DNA of 64,000 nt from Gari tellinella (taxonomy: Eukaryota; Mollusca; Bivalvia; Cardiida; Psammobiidae), in the NCBI GenBank assembly GCA_922989275.2, contig OV277867.1, positions 5,518,001 to 5,582,000 on the forward strand. Reading direction: 5' to 3'. The notes under the pieces were generated by a model. It saw only the letters and a list, made by a program, of their open reading frames with translations. It had not been told where the DNA came from and made no database searches. A program made the position numbers and the translations under genes. Positions 43,796-54,496 of this stretch are shown here, piece by piece; the stretch's first letter is position 1; the number at the start of each line of letters is the position of its first letter.

Positions 43796-44046
43796 TTAAC
43801 CCTTTCCCACATAGCCTGTTTCTTGTATTGAATATAGATGTGTTCTTAAAGCAGGTTGAAAGTAAAGCAGAATGCGCCTCAAGCGCATTCTGCTTTACTT
43901 TCAGCCTGCTTTAAGCTATCATCTGCTAGAATATAGAAAATGTTTTGTATGATACATATTAATGACTGCATAAATTGGAACAATTTTCTTCAGTGAATGA
44001 ATAAACTTAATGTGCTAAAAGGCGCTTCTATGGGGGAAAGGGTTAA
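43796..44046 (+). mobile_element. MITE family B copy 6
   Basis: TTAACCCTTTCCCACATAG to GGGGGAAAGGGTTAA. HC2 apex is shortened symmetrically to GCGCCTCAAGCGC. Confidence 0.85.
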
Positions 44047-44244
44047 GTTGCCACCTGCATCAAACACCATCAATAAGTTATCCATTTTTTGTTTTTATAA
44101 AAACAAGAAAAACTCAAAAAATTAAACACAACAATTATGATTTCTAGTAATAAAAGTTTAGAACTACACCAAAGATACATGTATACATTCAATAAAGTTG
44201 TGTCACTGATAATAGGACTAGTCACTAAAGACATTGTTATCAGG

Positions 44245-44483
44245 TTAAACCATTACCCCATAAACATGCCTTTAATTTATTCCTCTACTGATGAAAATAA
44301 TTACACTTTAAAGTCATAAATATTTATGGTAAGAAATATTTTCTATATTCTAGCATATGGTAGCTTAAAGCAAGCTGAAAGCAAAGCAGAATGTGCCTTA
44401 AGGCACATTCTGCTTTACTTTCAACCTGCTTTAAGTGGTCAACTGTCTTCAAAATTGGAAACAGGCTATGGGGAAATGGGATA
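44245..44483 (-). mobile_element. MITE family B copy 7
   Basis: TTAAACCATTACCCCAT start; HC2 perfect with apex TGTGCCTTAAGGCACA; the right end is worn (GGGGAAATGGGATAG). Confidence 0.8.
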
Positions 44484-45261
44484 GAGCCGGTCAGCTGTCA
44501 CAGTGAATATGCTGCGGCTGATTTGGTCAAAACATACAAAACAATCACAAAACAATGTAAACAAACTGTGAGGAAAATAGTTACTTCAATGTTACATTGC
44601 AAGTTATTTCTGCCAGCAGAACAGCTGATTATACAAAAACCTTGATTTATCCAAGCTGAAATTGCAACATACCATTTGAATACAAAATTTTAGTATTGCA
44701 GTATACAATAACTTTGAATTTCGAATTTCAACAAAAATTATGAATTTTCAAACAAAAATATTGCAAGTATTTAGTCCTGCTATTATGAATATTCAACTTA
44801 TGACTTACTCGTTTAAAACAATAGTGTAAACCAGGATGGAAATTGAGTAGGAAGATCCTATAGGAGCTGTCTGCTTTATTTTCAAGCCTTCTGCTCTAAA
44901 TATATATTAAAAACTTTTTTGAGTTATTTGTAATAGGAAGACTTTTCTGAATAAACCGAGCGATGGGTAAACATTCAATATGTAAGTTATAATATAACAG
45001 GGGCCCAGATACTTAGAGAACTTTACTGAATATTTGATCATGGCTCCAGATAAGGATGTTTTGCAAACGCTAAAATCTTTCGTAAAATCCTTATTCCTAT
45101 CCAACCCCTATCACATGACTACGAATTAGAATTATTGCTTCAAACGAGTAGTCATAACATAGGGTTTGGTGATATATGAGTTGTTCTGTATGTATGTACT
45201 TGTATGTGAATGGGCCTGAGGCCTATGATGCCAAATAAACTGGTAAACTGGTATTAGTGGC
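44484..45261. other. No gene recognised; hairpin remnant and possible retroposon tail
   Basis: A decayed D/B-like hairpin lies near 44,826-44,890 (AGATCCTATAGGAGCT). CCAAATAAACTGGTAAACTG near 45,230 resembles a LINE/SINE 3' tail. Confidence 0.4.
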
Positions 45262-45512
45262 TTAACTCTTTCCTCCCTGAAACTTTAAATGGACAATTCC
45301 AGTTTCCATTTTAGTCTAGTCCATTTCTGACTTTTAAGGGTTGTTTTTGTCAATGTTTGGCATTATGACAAACAGTGAAGACCCTGATCAGAGGGCTCCT
45401 TTCGGAGCCCTCTGATCTGGGTCTTCACTGTTTGCATAGGACAAGTGTACAATTCATATGTACACTGTTTGAAAGGGACACATATATGCGGGACTAGGGT
45501 TCAAAGGGTTAA
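45262..45512 (-). mobile_element. MITE family E copy 3
   Basis: TTAACTCTTTCCTCCCTG to GGGTTCAAAGGGTTAA. HC3 at 45,369-45,434 has the perfect apex GGCTCCTTTCGGAGCC. Confidence 0.88.
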
Positions 45513-45632
45513 CCCTTTACTCCATAGCATGTTTCTAGTTTTGAAGATAGGTGACCACTTAAAGCAGGTTGAAAGTAAAGCAGAATGTGCCTTAAGTATT
45601 TAAAACTAGATGCAGGCTATGGAGTAAAGGGA
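45509..45632 (+). mobile_element. MITE family B copy 8, large internal deletion
   Basis: Shares its TTAA with the E element to the left. It retains the left end and left HC2 arm, then jumps to a CTAGATGCAGGCTATGGAGT end. Confidence 0.7.
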
Positions 45633-45701
45633 TACTAATTGAAAAACTGGTGGAAAAAACACCTGTGTCTCATACATGTACTGTGTAAAAAAGATGAGAA
45701 A

Positions 45702-47045
45702 CAAGAGCCGCATGCGGCCCTAAATCGCTCACCTGAGAAACTATTGTGTTATACTCGATGCATAATGAAGTTTGTAACTGCATGTATGTGGACTGTTGCA
45801 TGAAACTGAAACAACTCAGAATTAGGTTTTCCTGTAGAAGTCTTTGTAAAACTGATAAGCCCCGGGGCGGGTCCATTTTTTACCCCGGGGTCATGATTTG
45901 AACAATCTTGGTAGAGGACCATAAGGCAAAGCTAGATGCCAAATATAAAAGGTATGGGCCTTAAGGTTTCAGAGAAGAAGATTTTTAAAGGTTTTACTAC
46001 ATAAGTCTTTGTAAAACTTATAAGCCCCGGGGCGTGGCCATTTTTGATCGGGGGTCAGGATTTGAACAATCTTGGTAGATGACCATAAGGCAAAGCTAGA
46101 TGCCAAAATTAAAAGGTCTGGGTCTTAGGGTTTCAGAGAAGAAGAGTTTTAAAGGTTTATTCCTATATAAGTCTATGTAAAACTGATAAGCCCCCGGGCG
46201 GGGCCATTTTTGAACCGGAGGTCATGATTTGAACAATCTTGGTAGAGGACCATAAGGCAAAGCTAGATGCCAAATATAAAAGGTCTGGGCCTTACGGTTT
46301 CAGAGAAGAAGAGTTTTAAAGGTTTTCCTATATAAGTCTATGTAAAACTGATAAGCCCCCGGGGCGGGGCCATTTTTGACCCTGGGGTCATGATTTCAAC
46401 AATCTTAATAGAGGTCCATAAGGCAAAGCTACATGCCAAATATAAAAGGTCTAGGCCATACAATTTTAGAGAAGAAGAGTTTTAAAGGTTTTCCTATGAA
46501 AAACTGATAAGCCCTGGGGCGGGGCCATTTTTGACCCGGGGTCATTATTTGAACAAACTTGCTAAAGGTTCACAACATGATGCTACATGTGAAATTTGGT
46601 TGTCCTAGGACTTATAGTTATTGACAAGAAGATGTTTAAAGTTTTGACTTTAGTCATCAATATTACGTAAATACGGAAAATGACCACGCCCTCTGGCGGC
46701 CATGTGTTTTGACGGATCAAAATTCTTTGAACAATTTTGAAAGTATATTAATTGAGAAACATTTTGGTGAAAACCAAATTGAAATCGGACCAGTCGTTTT
46801 AGAGAAGAAGATTTTTTTAGATATTGTGCATGGTTGCCATAGCAACAAGACCTATTGCCCCACCCACTTTTTTGAACAATTTTTGAAGCTCACAACTACA
46901 GTATGTATCTGACCAAGTTTGGTTAAAATTGGGCCATTGGTTTCAGAGAAGAAGTTATTTGAAACAAATTGTGAACAGACGACACCGACGTACGGCAACC
47001 GATCACAATAGCTCACCTTGAGCACTTTGTACTCAGGTGAGCTAA
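45702..47045 (+). mobile_element. Pearl/Helentron-like element with 165-bp tandem core, copy 2
   Basis: Starts CAAGAGCCGCATGCGGCC and CGCTCACCTGAG; ends GCTCACCTTGAGC ... ACTCAGGTGAGCTAA. Five core units begin at TAAGCCCC (45,856; 46,021; 46,187; 46,352; 46,508), spacing 165, 166, 165, 156. Unit sequence differs from copy 1, while end motifs and the GGTTGCCAT 3' segment are shared. Confidence 0.78.
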
Positions 47046-47473
47046 CAAGGTAATGGTTCTGTGTAAGCAAATAGAAAAATACCTTATTTCAAATTATAAA
47101 GAATATAAGATCTGGTATTATTCATCTGAATGTACATTATAAAACAATTCACCTTTGTGACACATTGATGAAATCTTTATCACACCTAAACACACGTCCC
47201 CTTTTCTAAAAGGTATTTTTCAAGAGCAATATTACGAGGTTGTTTAACTGTAGTTTATACCATATTCATCCTGCATCTAAGAACATCAATAATCTTGTGT
47301 TCAATATGATTCCAAAAACTATACATATTTATTTTTAACTTTCAAGGGGTATTTCAAAACAGTAGGAAAATGTTCCTTTAACAGCAATAACATGTAAAAC
47401 TGCTGATTTATAGATGAAACTAAATTACAAAGGAGACACCTGACAAACTGTCCGTCTAGTTACCTTATTATAT
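47046..47473. other. No gene recognised
   Basis: AT-rich sequence without assignable features. Confidence 0.45.
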
Positions 47474-47722
47474 AAGCCCTTTCCCCAATAGAAGCGCCTT
47501 TTAGCGGATATGATTTACTCATCCGCTGAAGAAAATAGTTCCAATTTAATCAGTTATGAATATGTATTATAGGGAATATTTCTATATTATAGCTCATGAT
47601 AGCTTAAAGCAGGCTGAAAGTAAAACAGAATGCGCCCTAAGGCGCATTCTGCTTTACTTTCAACCTGCTTTAAGTAGTCACCTATCTTAAGTACTAGAAA
47701 TAGGCTATCAGGTAAAGGGCTA
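47474..47722 (-). mobile_element. MITE family B copy 9
   Basis: AAGCCCTTTCCCCAATAG to CAGGTAAAGGGCTAG: both TTAA/GGG ends show matching changes (AAGCCC / GGGCTA). HC2 apex GCGCCCTAAGGCGC. Confidence 0.82.
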
Positions 47723-47988
47723 GTAGTAAACACATTACAATGGGCAGTGCTCCAATTTCATAAAACATTTTTTCCGCTCATAAGTGAGCTACATGCATTT
47801 CTGATAATGCTCTACCTTGATCAAATCTCTTTCTCACTAATACATTAAGATTTATCACATGAATAGAACTCTTCATTAACATCAGATTCTGAGGTAGTGT
47901 TTGAATCATCATTCGGTCAAAAATTGTAATAAGCAATAAGCAATACATCACAAGAGGGCAACATTGTAGTTGTCAGGAATGTTGACAG

Positions 47989-48221
47989 CTAACCTTTACC
48001 CCATAAATACGCTTTTAATTTATTCCTCTACTAAAAAAAATAGTTCCAATTTATACTGTTACAAATAAGAACCATAAGAAATATTTTCTATATTATAGCA
48101 GATAACAGCTTAAAGTAGGCTGAAAGTAAAGCAGAATAAGTGCATTCTGCTTTACTTTCAACCTAATTTAAGTGGTCACATATCTTCAAAACTAGAAACA
48201 GACTATTGGGTAATGGGTTAA
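47989..48221 (-). mobile_element. MITE family B copy 10
   Basis: CTAACCTTTACCCCATA to GGTAATGGGTTAA. HC2 is shortened at its apex (GCAGAATAAGTGCATTCTGC). Confidence 0.8.
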
Positions 48222-48369
48222 ATACTGGATACAGGTAATACAGAAAATTCAGCTTTGTCCAGCATAAAGCATTCCCTTGTGTTTCATCTGTAACAAAGTA
48301 AAGTAATGTTTCCTCATTTAGCTCTAGCTGTACATGACTGTGCCTGTAAATCCTAACTGATCTACCCAA

Positions 48370-48638
48370 ATAACCCATTAACTTATAAATATGCCTTTTT
48401 ACGCAATTAATGTGTCCCCCTACTGAAGCAAATAGTTCAAATTTATACAGTCATAAATATGCACCATAATCTATATCATAGCATATGGTAGCTTAAAGCA
48501 AGCACATTCTGCTTTACTTTCAATCTGCCATAAGTGATCACCTGTTTTCAAAACTGAAAAAAGCTGCTTTTCTTTCAATCTGCTTTAAGTGATCACCTGT
48601 TTTCAAAACTGGAAAAAAGCTATGGGGTAATGGGTTAA
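48370..48638 (-). mobile_element. MITE family B copy 11 with internal duplication
   Basis: AATAACCCATTAACTTAT start, GGGTAATGGGTTAA end. The left HC2 arm is truncated, and the right arm plus CACCTGTTTTCAAAACTG is present twice in tandem. Confidence 0.75.
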
Positions 48639-48659
48639 TCTTCCTGCTATTATCCTTTG

Positions 48660-48745
48660 TGGATGCTTTTTTGAAAACCGTGTAGACCAAGATCAGACAG
48701 CTTCTAAAGGAGCTTTCTGATCAGGGTCTGCAGTGTTTTCCCATA
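48660..48745. repeat. Isolated HC3-like hairpin
   Basis: GAAAACCGTGTAGACCAAGA pairs with CAGGGTCTGCAGTGTTTTC; apex GCTTCTAAAGGAGC. Confidence 0.55.
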
Positions 48746-49119
48746 GCATCTGTTTGACAGAAGTCTGCAGTCTTCCCTGGAGAAAAGTTAACATATTTTA
48801 TAAGCCGATGATACATGTTCATAGAAGGCAGACTTTTACATATAAATATTCTGCAGGATAAAGGGTATAATTATGCACCAATTTTGTTTGGTTCAGATAC
48901 CTTCATTCACATTCTAAAACTGTTATTTTCTAAAAAATATTATTTGTGTAGGAGATTTGGTCAAACAAGTTGCCAAAATTGCAAATATCTGTGCCTTAGT
49001 AACCTTTACCTGTGACTATAGTAAGCTTTCAACAATTTAGGATCTATACAGCTGGACATTAAGGTACTGAAAAATTATTTCAGATATGGTCTTGTGATAA
49101 ACACTCCATGTTTGGTTGG

Positions 49120-49233
49120 TTAATGGTCTTTGTCTGGATCGGCTGTTCCAATTACAATACCCACAGCTACTACAAGCCCAACAACCACCAAGGCATAAAC
49201 CACGAACACGTACACCTTGACTGTATCCACTCC
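49120..49233 (-). CDS. Host gene of unknown identity, terminal coding exon (membrane helix)
   Basis: Read on the minus strand, a splice acceptor (ATTTCAG) precedes 37 codons and a TAA. The peptide opens GVDTVKVY and contains a 23-residue hydrophobic helix (FVVYALVVVGLVVAVGIVIG) followed by TADPDKDH. Phase 0 joins exactly to the donor at 50,737. The very short tail after the helix and the acidic, helix-free sequence before it suggest a C-terminally anchored single-pass membrane protein, or the last helix of a larger one. I do not recognise the family. Introns upstream are full of MITEs. Support comes from length, phase and splice-site agreement over four exons, not from homology. Confidence 0.68.
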   Translation of the reverse strand, partial: GVDTVKVYVFVVYALVVVGLVVAVGIVIGTADPDKDH

Positions 49234-49378
49234 CTGAAATAAACATTATTTTGCATAATCCATCGTCAAATATTAAGATATAAACACTCTTCTAATGGTA
49301 GACAATTTAACTTCTAAAAGATATCAACACAATCACACCTAGTTCCAATTAGCTTTTTAACCCATTTTCCCATAAATT

Positions 49379-49748
49379 ATTATTATTATTATTATACCAG
49401 ATTTATATAGCGCTCTTTTCACACAGGGGTTGTGCGTTCAAAAGCGCTTTACATGAAATAACATAAATGTACCTACAAATCGAGAAAAGACAAAATAACT
49501 ACAATTAGATCTGAAATAAAAACATGAATAAACATATAAGAGACAGTCCCCAAAACGGGGATCACATTACCCCCATCAATCAGCAATGAACGGACCGGCT
49601 AAAGATTGCCGACTGATATACATAATGGTAGAGCGCCCAATGCAGGCCATCGACAAAACACAAATAACTATAATTAGATCTAAAATAAACATGAATAAAC
49701 ATACAGAAGACAGACCCCAAAACGGCAACCACATCACTGATCAATAAG
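49379..49748. mobile_element. SINE/LINE-tail-like repeat with (ATT)n end, copy 1
   Basis: (ATT)n at the left, then ACCAGATTTATATAGCGCTC and AAAAGCGCTTTACATGA, a widespread animal retroposon-tail motif. Inside, an AATTAGATCT...ATGAATAAACATA...ACAGTCCCCAAAACGG block occurs twice about 160 bp apart. Confidence 0.6.
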
Positions 49749-49757
49749 CATGCACCA

Positions 49758-49985
49758 TTGTGCACTAAGACCATAACTCTCAGGCCATCATGTCCATGGT
49801 ACACCCAAGAACTTCATGATGCAAAACATCTAAAACGTAAGCTGGAACGAAAGTGGAAATTATCCAAACTCACTATTGATCATCAACTATATCGAGAGCA
49901 GTGTGCTAAAGTTAACAAATTGTTAGCAAAATCAAAGGTCACTTTTTACACAGAAAAAGTAGACTCCTGTAAACGGGACTCGTGG
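49758..49985 (+). pseudogene. LINE fragment: linker between endonuclease and reverse transcriptase
   Basis: The frame reads TLRPSCPWYTQELHDAKHLK, then LERKWKLSKLTIDHQLYREQ and KVNKLLAKSKVTFYTEKVD, the Arg/Lys-rich linker that follows the endonuclease in CR1-like LINEs. It lies beside the retroposon-tail repeat and is cut off at both sides; after about 49,985 it runs into a B-like hairpin arm. Confidence 0.7.
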
Positions 49986-50043
49986 TTTCCATGTCCTAGC
50001 AGACTTAAGCTTAAAGCAGACTGAAAAGTAAAGCATTGTTATC

Positions 50044-50417
50044 AGGTAAACCCAATACCCCATAAATACACCTTTTTATGCCTTTAATTTATTCCTCTAC
50101 TTATGAAATAATTACACTTTAAAGTCACAAATATGTCTTGTAAGAAATATTTTCTATATTCTAGGATATGGTAATTTAAAGCAGGCTTAAAGTAAAGCAG
50201 AATGCGCCTTACAGAGGAATATTTCTCAAATTTTTATTGTCATGAATATGTACTGTAAGTTATAATAATTATTCCTCTATTCCTTGCAGATAATAGCTTA
50301 AAGCAGGCTAAAAGTAAAGCAGAATGTGCCTTACAGCACATTCTGCTTTACTTTCAACCTGCTTTGAGTTGTCACCTATATTTTAATCTAGAAACAAGCT
50401 ATGGGGTAACGAGTTAA
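50044..50417 (-). mobile_element. Two tandem family B copies (12 and 13), the first truncated
   Basis: AAACCCAATACCCCATA begins copy 12, which stops after its left HC2 arm (GCGCCTTACAGAGG). Copy 13 follows with a full HC2 (apex TGTGCCTTACAGCACA) and ends GGGGTAACGAGTTAA. Confidence 0.68.
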
Positions 50418-50439
50418 TACATAATATTTCAGTGGTCTC

Positions 50440-50691
50440 TTAACCCATTACCACATAACCTGTGTCTAGTTTTGAAGATAGATGACCACTTAAAGCAGGT
50501 TGAAAGTAAAGCAGAATAAGCTGTAAGGCACATTCTGCTTTACTTTCATCCTGCTTTTAACTATCATCTGCTAGAATATAGAATGGATTTCTTTCAAAAC
50601 ATATTCATAACTGTATAAATTAAAACTATTTTCTTAAGTGGAAGAATAAGTTAAAGGCGTAAAAAGGTGTATGTATGGGGTAATGGGTTAA
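50440..50691 (+). mobile_element. MITE family B copy 14
   Basis: TTAACCCATTACCACATAAC to GGGGTAATGGGTTAA; HC2 apex region AGCTGTAAGGCACA is unpaired on one side. Confidence 0.83.
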
Positions 50692-50736
50692 TACAGGTTT
50701 GACTATATATGTTTTCCCATATGTAAACTAACATAC

Positions 50737-50804
50737 CTGTTCACTGCCTGCTCCACTGTCCCTGGCTCCATGTTGTTTCAACTCATAGGCTTCTCCTTTG
50801 TTAC
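50737..50804 (-). CDS. Host gene of unknown identity, exon
   Basis: 68 bp on the minus strand between TTTCTACAG and GTATGT. It completes an AGT codon with the exon at 60,422 and then encodes 22 residues beginning NKGEAYELKQHGARD and ending GAGSEQ, joining in phase 0 to the membrane exon. The peptide is hydrophilic with no domain I recognise. Placement 1.5 kb upstream of the terminal exon and strong splice sites support it. Confidence 0.65.
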
Positions 50805-50891
50805 CTGTAGAAACAAACACATTCTATCGTTAGTAATGTAATACATTCAAACACACAGAAGGATCCAGATACCCTTACATGTAAGAGCAAG

Positions 50892-51099
50892 AACAGTAAA
50901 ACCTCTCTATTACGACCACTAAATTGTGTCAAATATTAGTCGTTTAAGACAGGTAACTGCTTAAAGCAATGTAAAAATGAAACAGAAAGCTCCTACAGGA
51001 GCTTTCTGTTTCAATTTCACATTGCTTTAAGCTGTCACCTGTCTTTAATACAGACAATTAGGCTTCCATTAGTGGTCATAATAGAGAGGTTCTACTGTA
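50892..51099 (+). mobile_element. MITE family D copy 5
   Basis: ACAGTAAAACCTCTCTATTAC to GAGGTTCTACTGTA; both hairpin arms carry CAATGTAAAAATGAAAC / GTTTCAATTTCACATTG-type changes, still largely paired. Confidence 0.82.
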
Positions 51100-51339
51100 A
51101 TTAATAATCTAAAAGTTTCTCCAATGTATCTCCAACCAACCCTATGCTGTGACTTCTTGTAGAACTGTCACAAAGCCACAATTCTTAGTCTAATGAGTTG
51201 CCATATCATAGGCTGTGGTGGAGGCATGAAGATTTTTGTATTTGAAATACACGTCTTATCTGGAGTTATGATGCACAATATCTAAATTACAATTCACATG
51301 ATAAAAATATGACACATCTTTTGAGTGTATAAATTATGG

Positions 51340-51575
51340 ATGGTAGCTTAATGCTTAAAAGAAAGATTATCACTTAAAGCAGGTTGAAAGTAAAGCAGAA
51401 TGTGCCTTAAGGCGCATTCTGCTTTACTTTCAACCTGCTTTAAGTCAAAATCTGCCAGAAAATAGAAAATATTTCTTACGATACATGTTCATGACTGTAT
51501 AAAGTGAAACTATTTTCCTGTTAGAGTGAATGAATTAAAGACGTAAAAAGGTGTATTTATGGGGTAATTGGTTAA
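51340..51575 (+). mobile_element. MITE family B copy 15, left end worn
   Basis: The left CCCTTT end is not recognisable; HC2 at 51,374-51,445 is near-perfect; right end GGGGTAATTGGTTAA. Confidence 0.75.
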
Positions 51576-51645
51576 CAATATATGTACATTGGTTTCTCTC
51601 ATATATCCTTGAATGAGGTCATCATGTAGGTAATCCAACATTATT

Positions 51646-51899
51646 TAAGTTTCTTCAAATCACTACATAAATATTATTATTATTATACCAGATTTATATA
51701 GCGCTCTTTTCACACAGGGGTTGTGCGTTCAAAAGCGCTTTACATGAAATAACATATATGTACCTACAAATCGAGAAAAGACAAAATAACTACAATTATA
51801 AAATAAATATTAACTTGTTGACGCTTCAACCTCAGCTGAGGTTGAAACGTCAACAAATGATTATTTATTTATTTATGTAGTGATTTGAAGAAACTCTTA
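51646..51899. repeat. Long palindrome with a retroposon tail in its left arm
   Basis: AAGTTTCTTCAAATCACTAC near the left is mirrored by GTAGTGATTTGAAGAAACT at the right; the centre is TTCAACCTCAGCTGAGGTTG. The left arm is split by the (ATT)n repeat at 51,674-51,800. Confidence 0.78.
51674..51800. mobile_element. SINE/LINE-tail-like repeat, copy 2
   Basis: (ATT)n, ACCAGATTTATATAGCGCTC, GGGGTTGTGCGTTCAAAAGC, then AATCGAGAAAAGACAAAATA; nearly identical to the first ~125 bp of the copy at 49,379. Confidence 0.65.
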
Positions 51900-51996
51900 T
51901 AGTAATAATATAAATTGGTTGTTACATGAATTTATTATATACATACCGATGATTTATAGAGATTTCTCAGTTAGATAAATTTGATATCGTCACTGT

Positions 51997-52028
51997 TGAT
52001 ATCATCACTACATGTAGTGATGATATCA
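51997..52028. repeat. Perfect 32-bp palindrome
   Basis: TGATATCATCACTACA followed without spacer by its complement TGTAGTGATGATATCA. Confidence 0.92.
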
Positions 52029-52123
52029 CTTTTTGTGACGTCACGTCATAATTAGTTAAGTGACGTCGCGGTAATCAATTTTGTGTGTTTTTTTCTCTCT
52101 AAAAACATCATTAAAATATATAT

Positions 52124-52300
52124 AATAAATAGAATAATCAATTCCTTTGAATAGATATGAAAAATATATCACTCGAATGGGTTGTTATCTGGTTAAAAAA
52201 CTCGTCCTGCGGACTCGTTTTTCAACCAGATATGTTACAACCCATTCTCGTGATATAATTTTCATATCAATCCAAAGAAATTGATTATCCTCTATTTATT
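52124..52300. repeat. ~175-bp imperfect palindrome
   Basis: Arms AATAAATAGAATAATCAATT, TGAAAAATATATCACTCG and GGGTTGTTATCTGGTT mirror AACCAGATATGTTACAACCC and AATTGATTATCCTCTATTTATT-type sequence; apex near CTCGTCCTGCGGACTCG. Confidence 0.8.
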
Positions 52301-52691
52301 AATTTTGAACTCTAGTTCTAAACTTGACAAACCTAATTGGTTTAACAGGGTCTGAGAATGCCTTTGGAGTAAAAGTTTACACAGTGTCTAAGCCTGCAGA
52401 TAGGCTAGAGATGGGGTAAGACAAACACAATACCTAAGGAGAAATTTTTTAACAAAAAGTCAATTATGAAATTAAAAATTATAAACAGGAGATGTTACCT
52501 GCACATAAATAAATAACCAAAAGAACCCCGATCTCCAAAAATAAAGAAGAAAAAAACAAATAAGCTAAATAAATTATTTCTCAAGAAGGAGTTAGTCATC
52601 ATTTTAGATTGAAAGAGAAATGAGGTTCACACACAAACATGAAGGAAGAAATACAGTATCAATTATTAGGTTTTCAGACAGTAATGACTGC

Positions 52692-52933
52692 TTAACCCCT
52701 TCCCTCATACAAGTGCCTTTTAGGGCATTTAATATATCCTTCCACTGAAGAAAATAGTTCCAATTTATTCAGTCAAAAACGTGCACCAAAAGAAATATTT
52801 TCTATTTTCTAGCAGATGGTAGCTTAAAGCAGGCAGAAAGTAAAGCAGAATGCACATTCTGCTTGACTTTCAACCTGCTTTTAGTAGCCGCCTGTTTTCA
52901 AAACTAGAAAAGGGCTATGGGGTAAAGGGTTAA
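52692..52933 (-). mobile_element. MITE family B copy 16
   Basis: TTAACCCCTTCCCTCATAC to GGGGTAAAGGGTTAA; the hairpin apex has collapsed to AGAATGCACATTCT. Confidence 0.82.
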
Positions 52934-53163
52934 TGCATGGTAAAGGTAAACAGAAAGCTCCTTTAGCTAGAATGGTTTCTATTCAAATGAGTGGTCATAT
53001 CATAGGGTTAGGTGCAGACATAAAAAAGAAAATGTTCATTGTTGAAATATGTTAGTTACTGAACTCCCTTTGATGTATATTATCTACAGCCTTGATGGTA
53101 TAATGATTGTGCTAGGCATGTTTTTCATTGTTCCTATATGTCTACATCAGATATATATCTCTT

Positions 53164-53366
53164 CAGGGCTGCCATTTTCAAGGATTTTTCCGAAATCTTC
53201 GGATTTTTATCCTAGCAGATGGTAGCTTAAAGCAGGCAGAAAGTAAAGCAAAATGCGCCTTAAGGCGCATTCTGCTTTACTTTCAACCTGTTTTAAGTAA
53301 TAATGCTTGAAAAATAGAAAAATTGGAAATTATAGGATTTTTCATTATCAACTTATGGCAGCCCTG
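53164..53366 (-). mobile_element. MITE family G copy 5, carrying a family B core
   Basis: CAGGGCTGCCATTTTCAAGG to TTATGGCAGCCCTG, flanked by a perfect 6-bp duplication TCTCTT. The centre is a B-derived segment, TATCCTAGCAGATGGTAG plus HC2 (53,226-53,298). Confidence 0.82.
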
Positions 53367-53451
53367 TCTCTTACTTGTTGTAGTTAGAAACAAACTAATA
53401 CATGTATGTATTCTATTTACAGTGGAGAAGACATAATTATTGCCTGTTTAA

Positions 53452-54496
53452 GGTGGTTCGCGGGTCAGCTTATTCTGTGTCAGAATTCTTTGAAACCTTG
53501 ATTTAATTGAAATATACCATATGGAGAGTGAAAAATCGTTAAAATAAAAAAAAGTTACAGTGCCGTTTTTTTCTGACAGGACCTTTTGTCGAGAAAAGCT
53601 CCTTTTTAAGTAAACAGGAATATTTTCTTTATAAAATGATATAACTCAATAATTTCTGTACATTCAAGTAAACTGTACATATACTATAAGATATTGGGCA
53701 AACAAAAGTATTTCATAACATATTTTCTGGAAATATCAATATTATAAAAAAGTCAAATTCTGAAAATCTCAAATTACAAAAAATCTAGCTGTTTAACATA
53801 CACTAATTTTACTCTTATTAGATAGATATAACTTAATTCTACTAGTCACAAAAATTTAATGAAAATCTACAGTAGAATTTACATTTTATACATGATTTCC
53901 TGAAATTCTGACAAAATGTTAACACAAAACGAGTAACCTCCCTTGAGTTCAACTTTAAAATGCTGTCAGCTCTAAATAATACCATAAGTCAAACCTGTAA
54001 TAAGTGACCATTGAATACGGTAGCCTGTAGATATTTAAAGGCAAGTGACTGCTTAATGCATAACAAAAGTAATGCATAAAAGCTCCTTTAGGGTCTATCT
54101 TTTAGCATTACTTTTGTCCTGTGTTAAGCTGCCATCTGTCATATAGGCTATAAATCCTCACAAATTTAGCTGTCACTTGACTATACTTGCATCTTATATT
54201 ATTCATTATTATGTGACTAAACATAGCCTGTCCTTTGATCACTGCGTTATGAATTGACTAGTCACTAAAATCGGACAATTTGTTAAAAAAAAGTTTTGAA
54301 GCGGGTGGGAATCGAACCTAGAATCTTTGGATTGCAAGTCAATCACCGTATCCACTGCGCTAACAGAGAAGACACTGAAGTAGATCAAACTTTTCTTTAT
54401 CTAAATTTTCTACTATAAGCACGTGCCGCAAAGGTCAGGTGAAAGTCATCAGCATTTCCGGAACTCGAGATGCGGGCCGCCCGCTGTCGAACCACC
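53452..54496. mobile_element. 1,045-bp TTAA-flanked element with GGTGGTTCG ends
   Basis: GGTGGTTCG at the left and CGAACCACC at the right, each flanked by TTAA (53,448-53,451 and 54,497-54,500). A TTAA duplication fits piggyBac or Kolobok-type transposases. No transposase frame. Inside are a D-like hairpin (54,040-54,132) and a tRNA-like segment. Confidence 0.75.
54298..54372 (-). other. tRNA-like segment with intact pol III A and B boxes
   Basis: On the minus strand TAGCGCAGTGG matches the A-box consensus and GGTTCGATTCC the B-box consensus at tRNA spacing. The acceptor and anticodon stems do not pair, so this is a tRNA-derived relic or SINE head rather than a tRNA gene. Confidence 0.65.

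Noticed and set aside
49037..49246. 69-residue minus-strand frame reading GGCWACSSCGYCNW
   Set aside because: The neighbouring phase gives a membrane helix, a stop codon and splice agreement with upstream exons, so this frame is the wrong phase of the real exon.
54298..54372. Functional tRNA gene
   Set aside because: A and B boxes match, but acceptor and anticodon stems do not pair.
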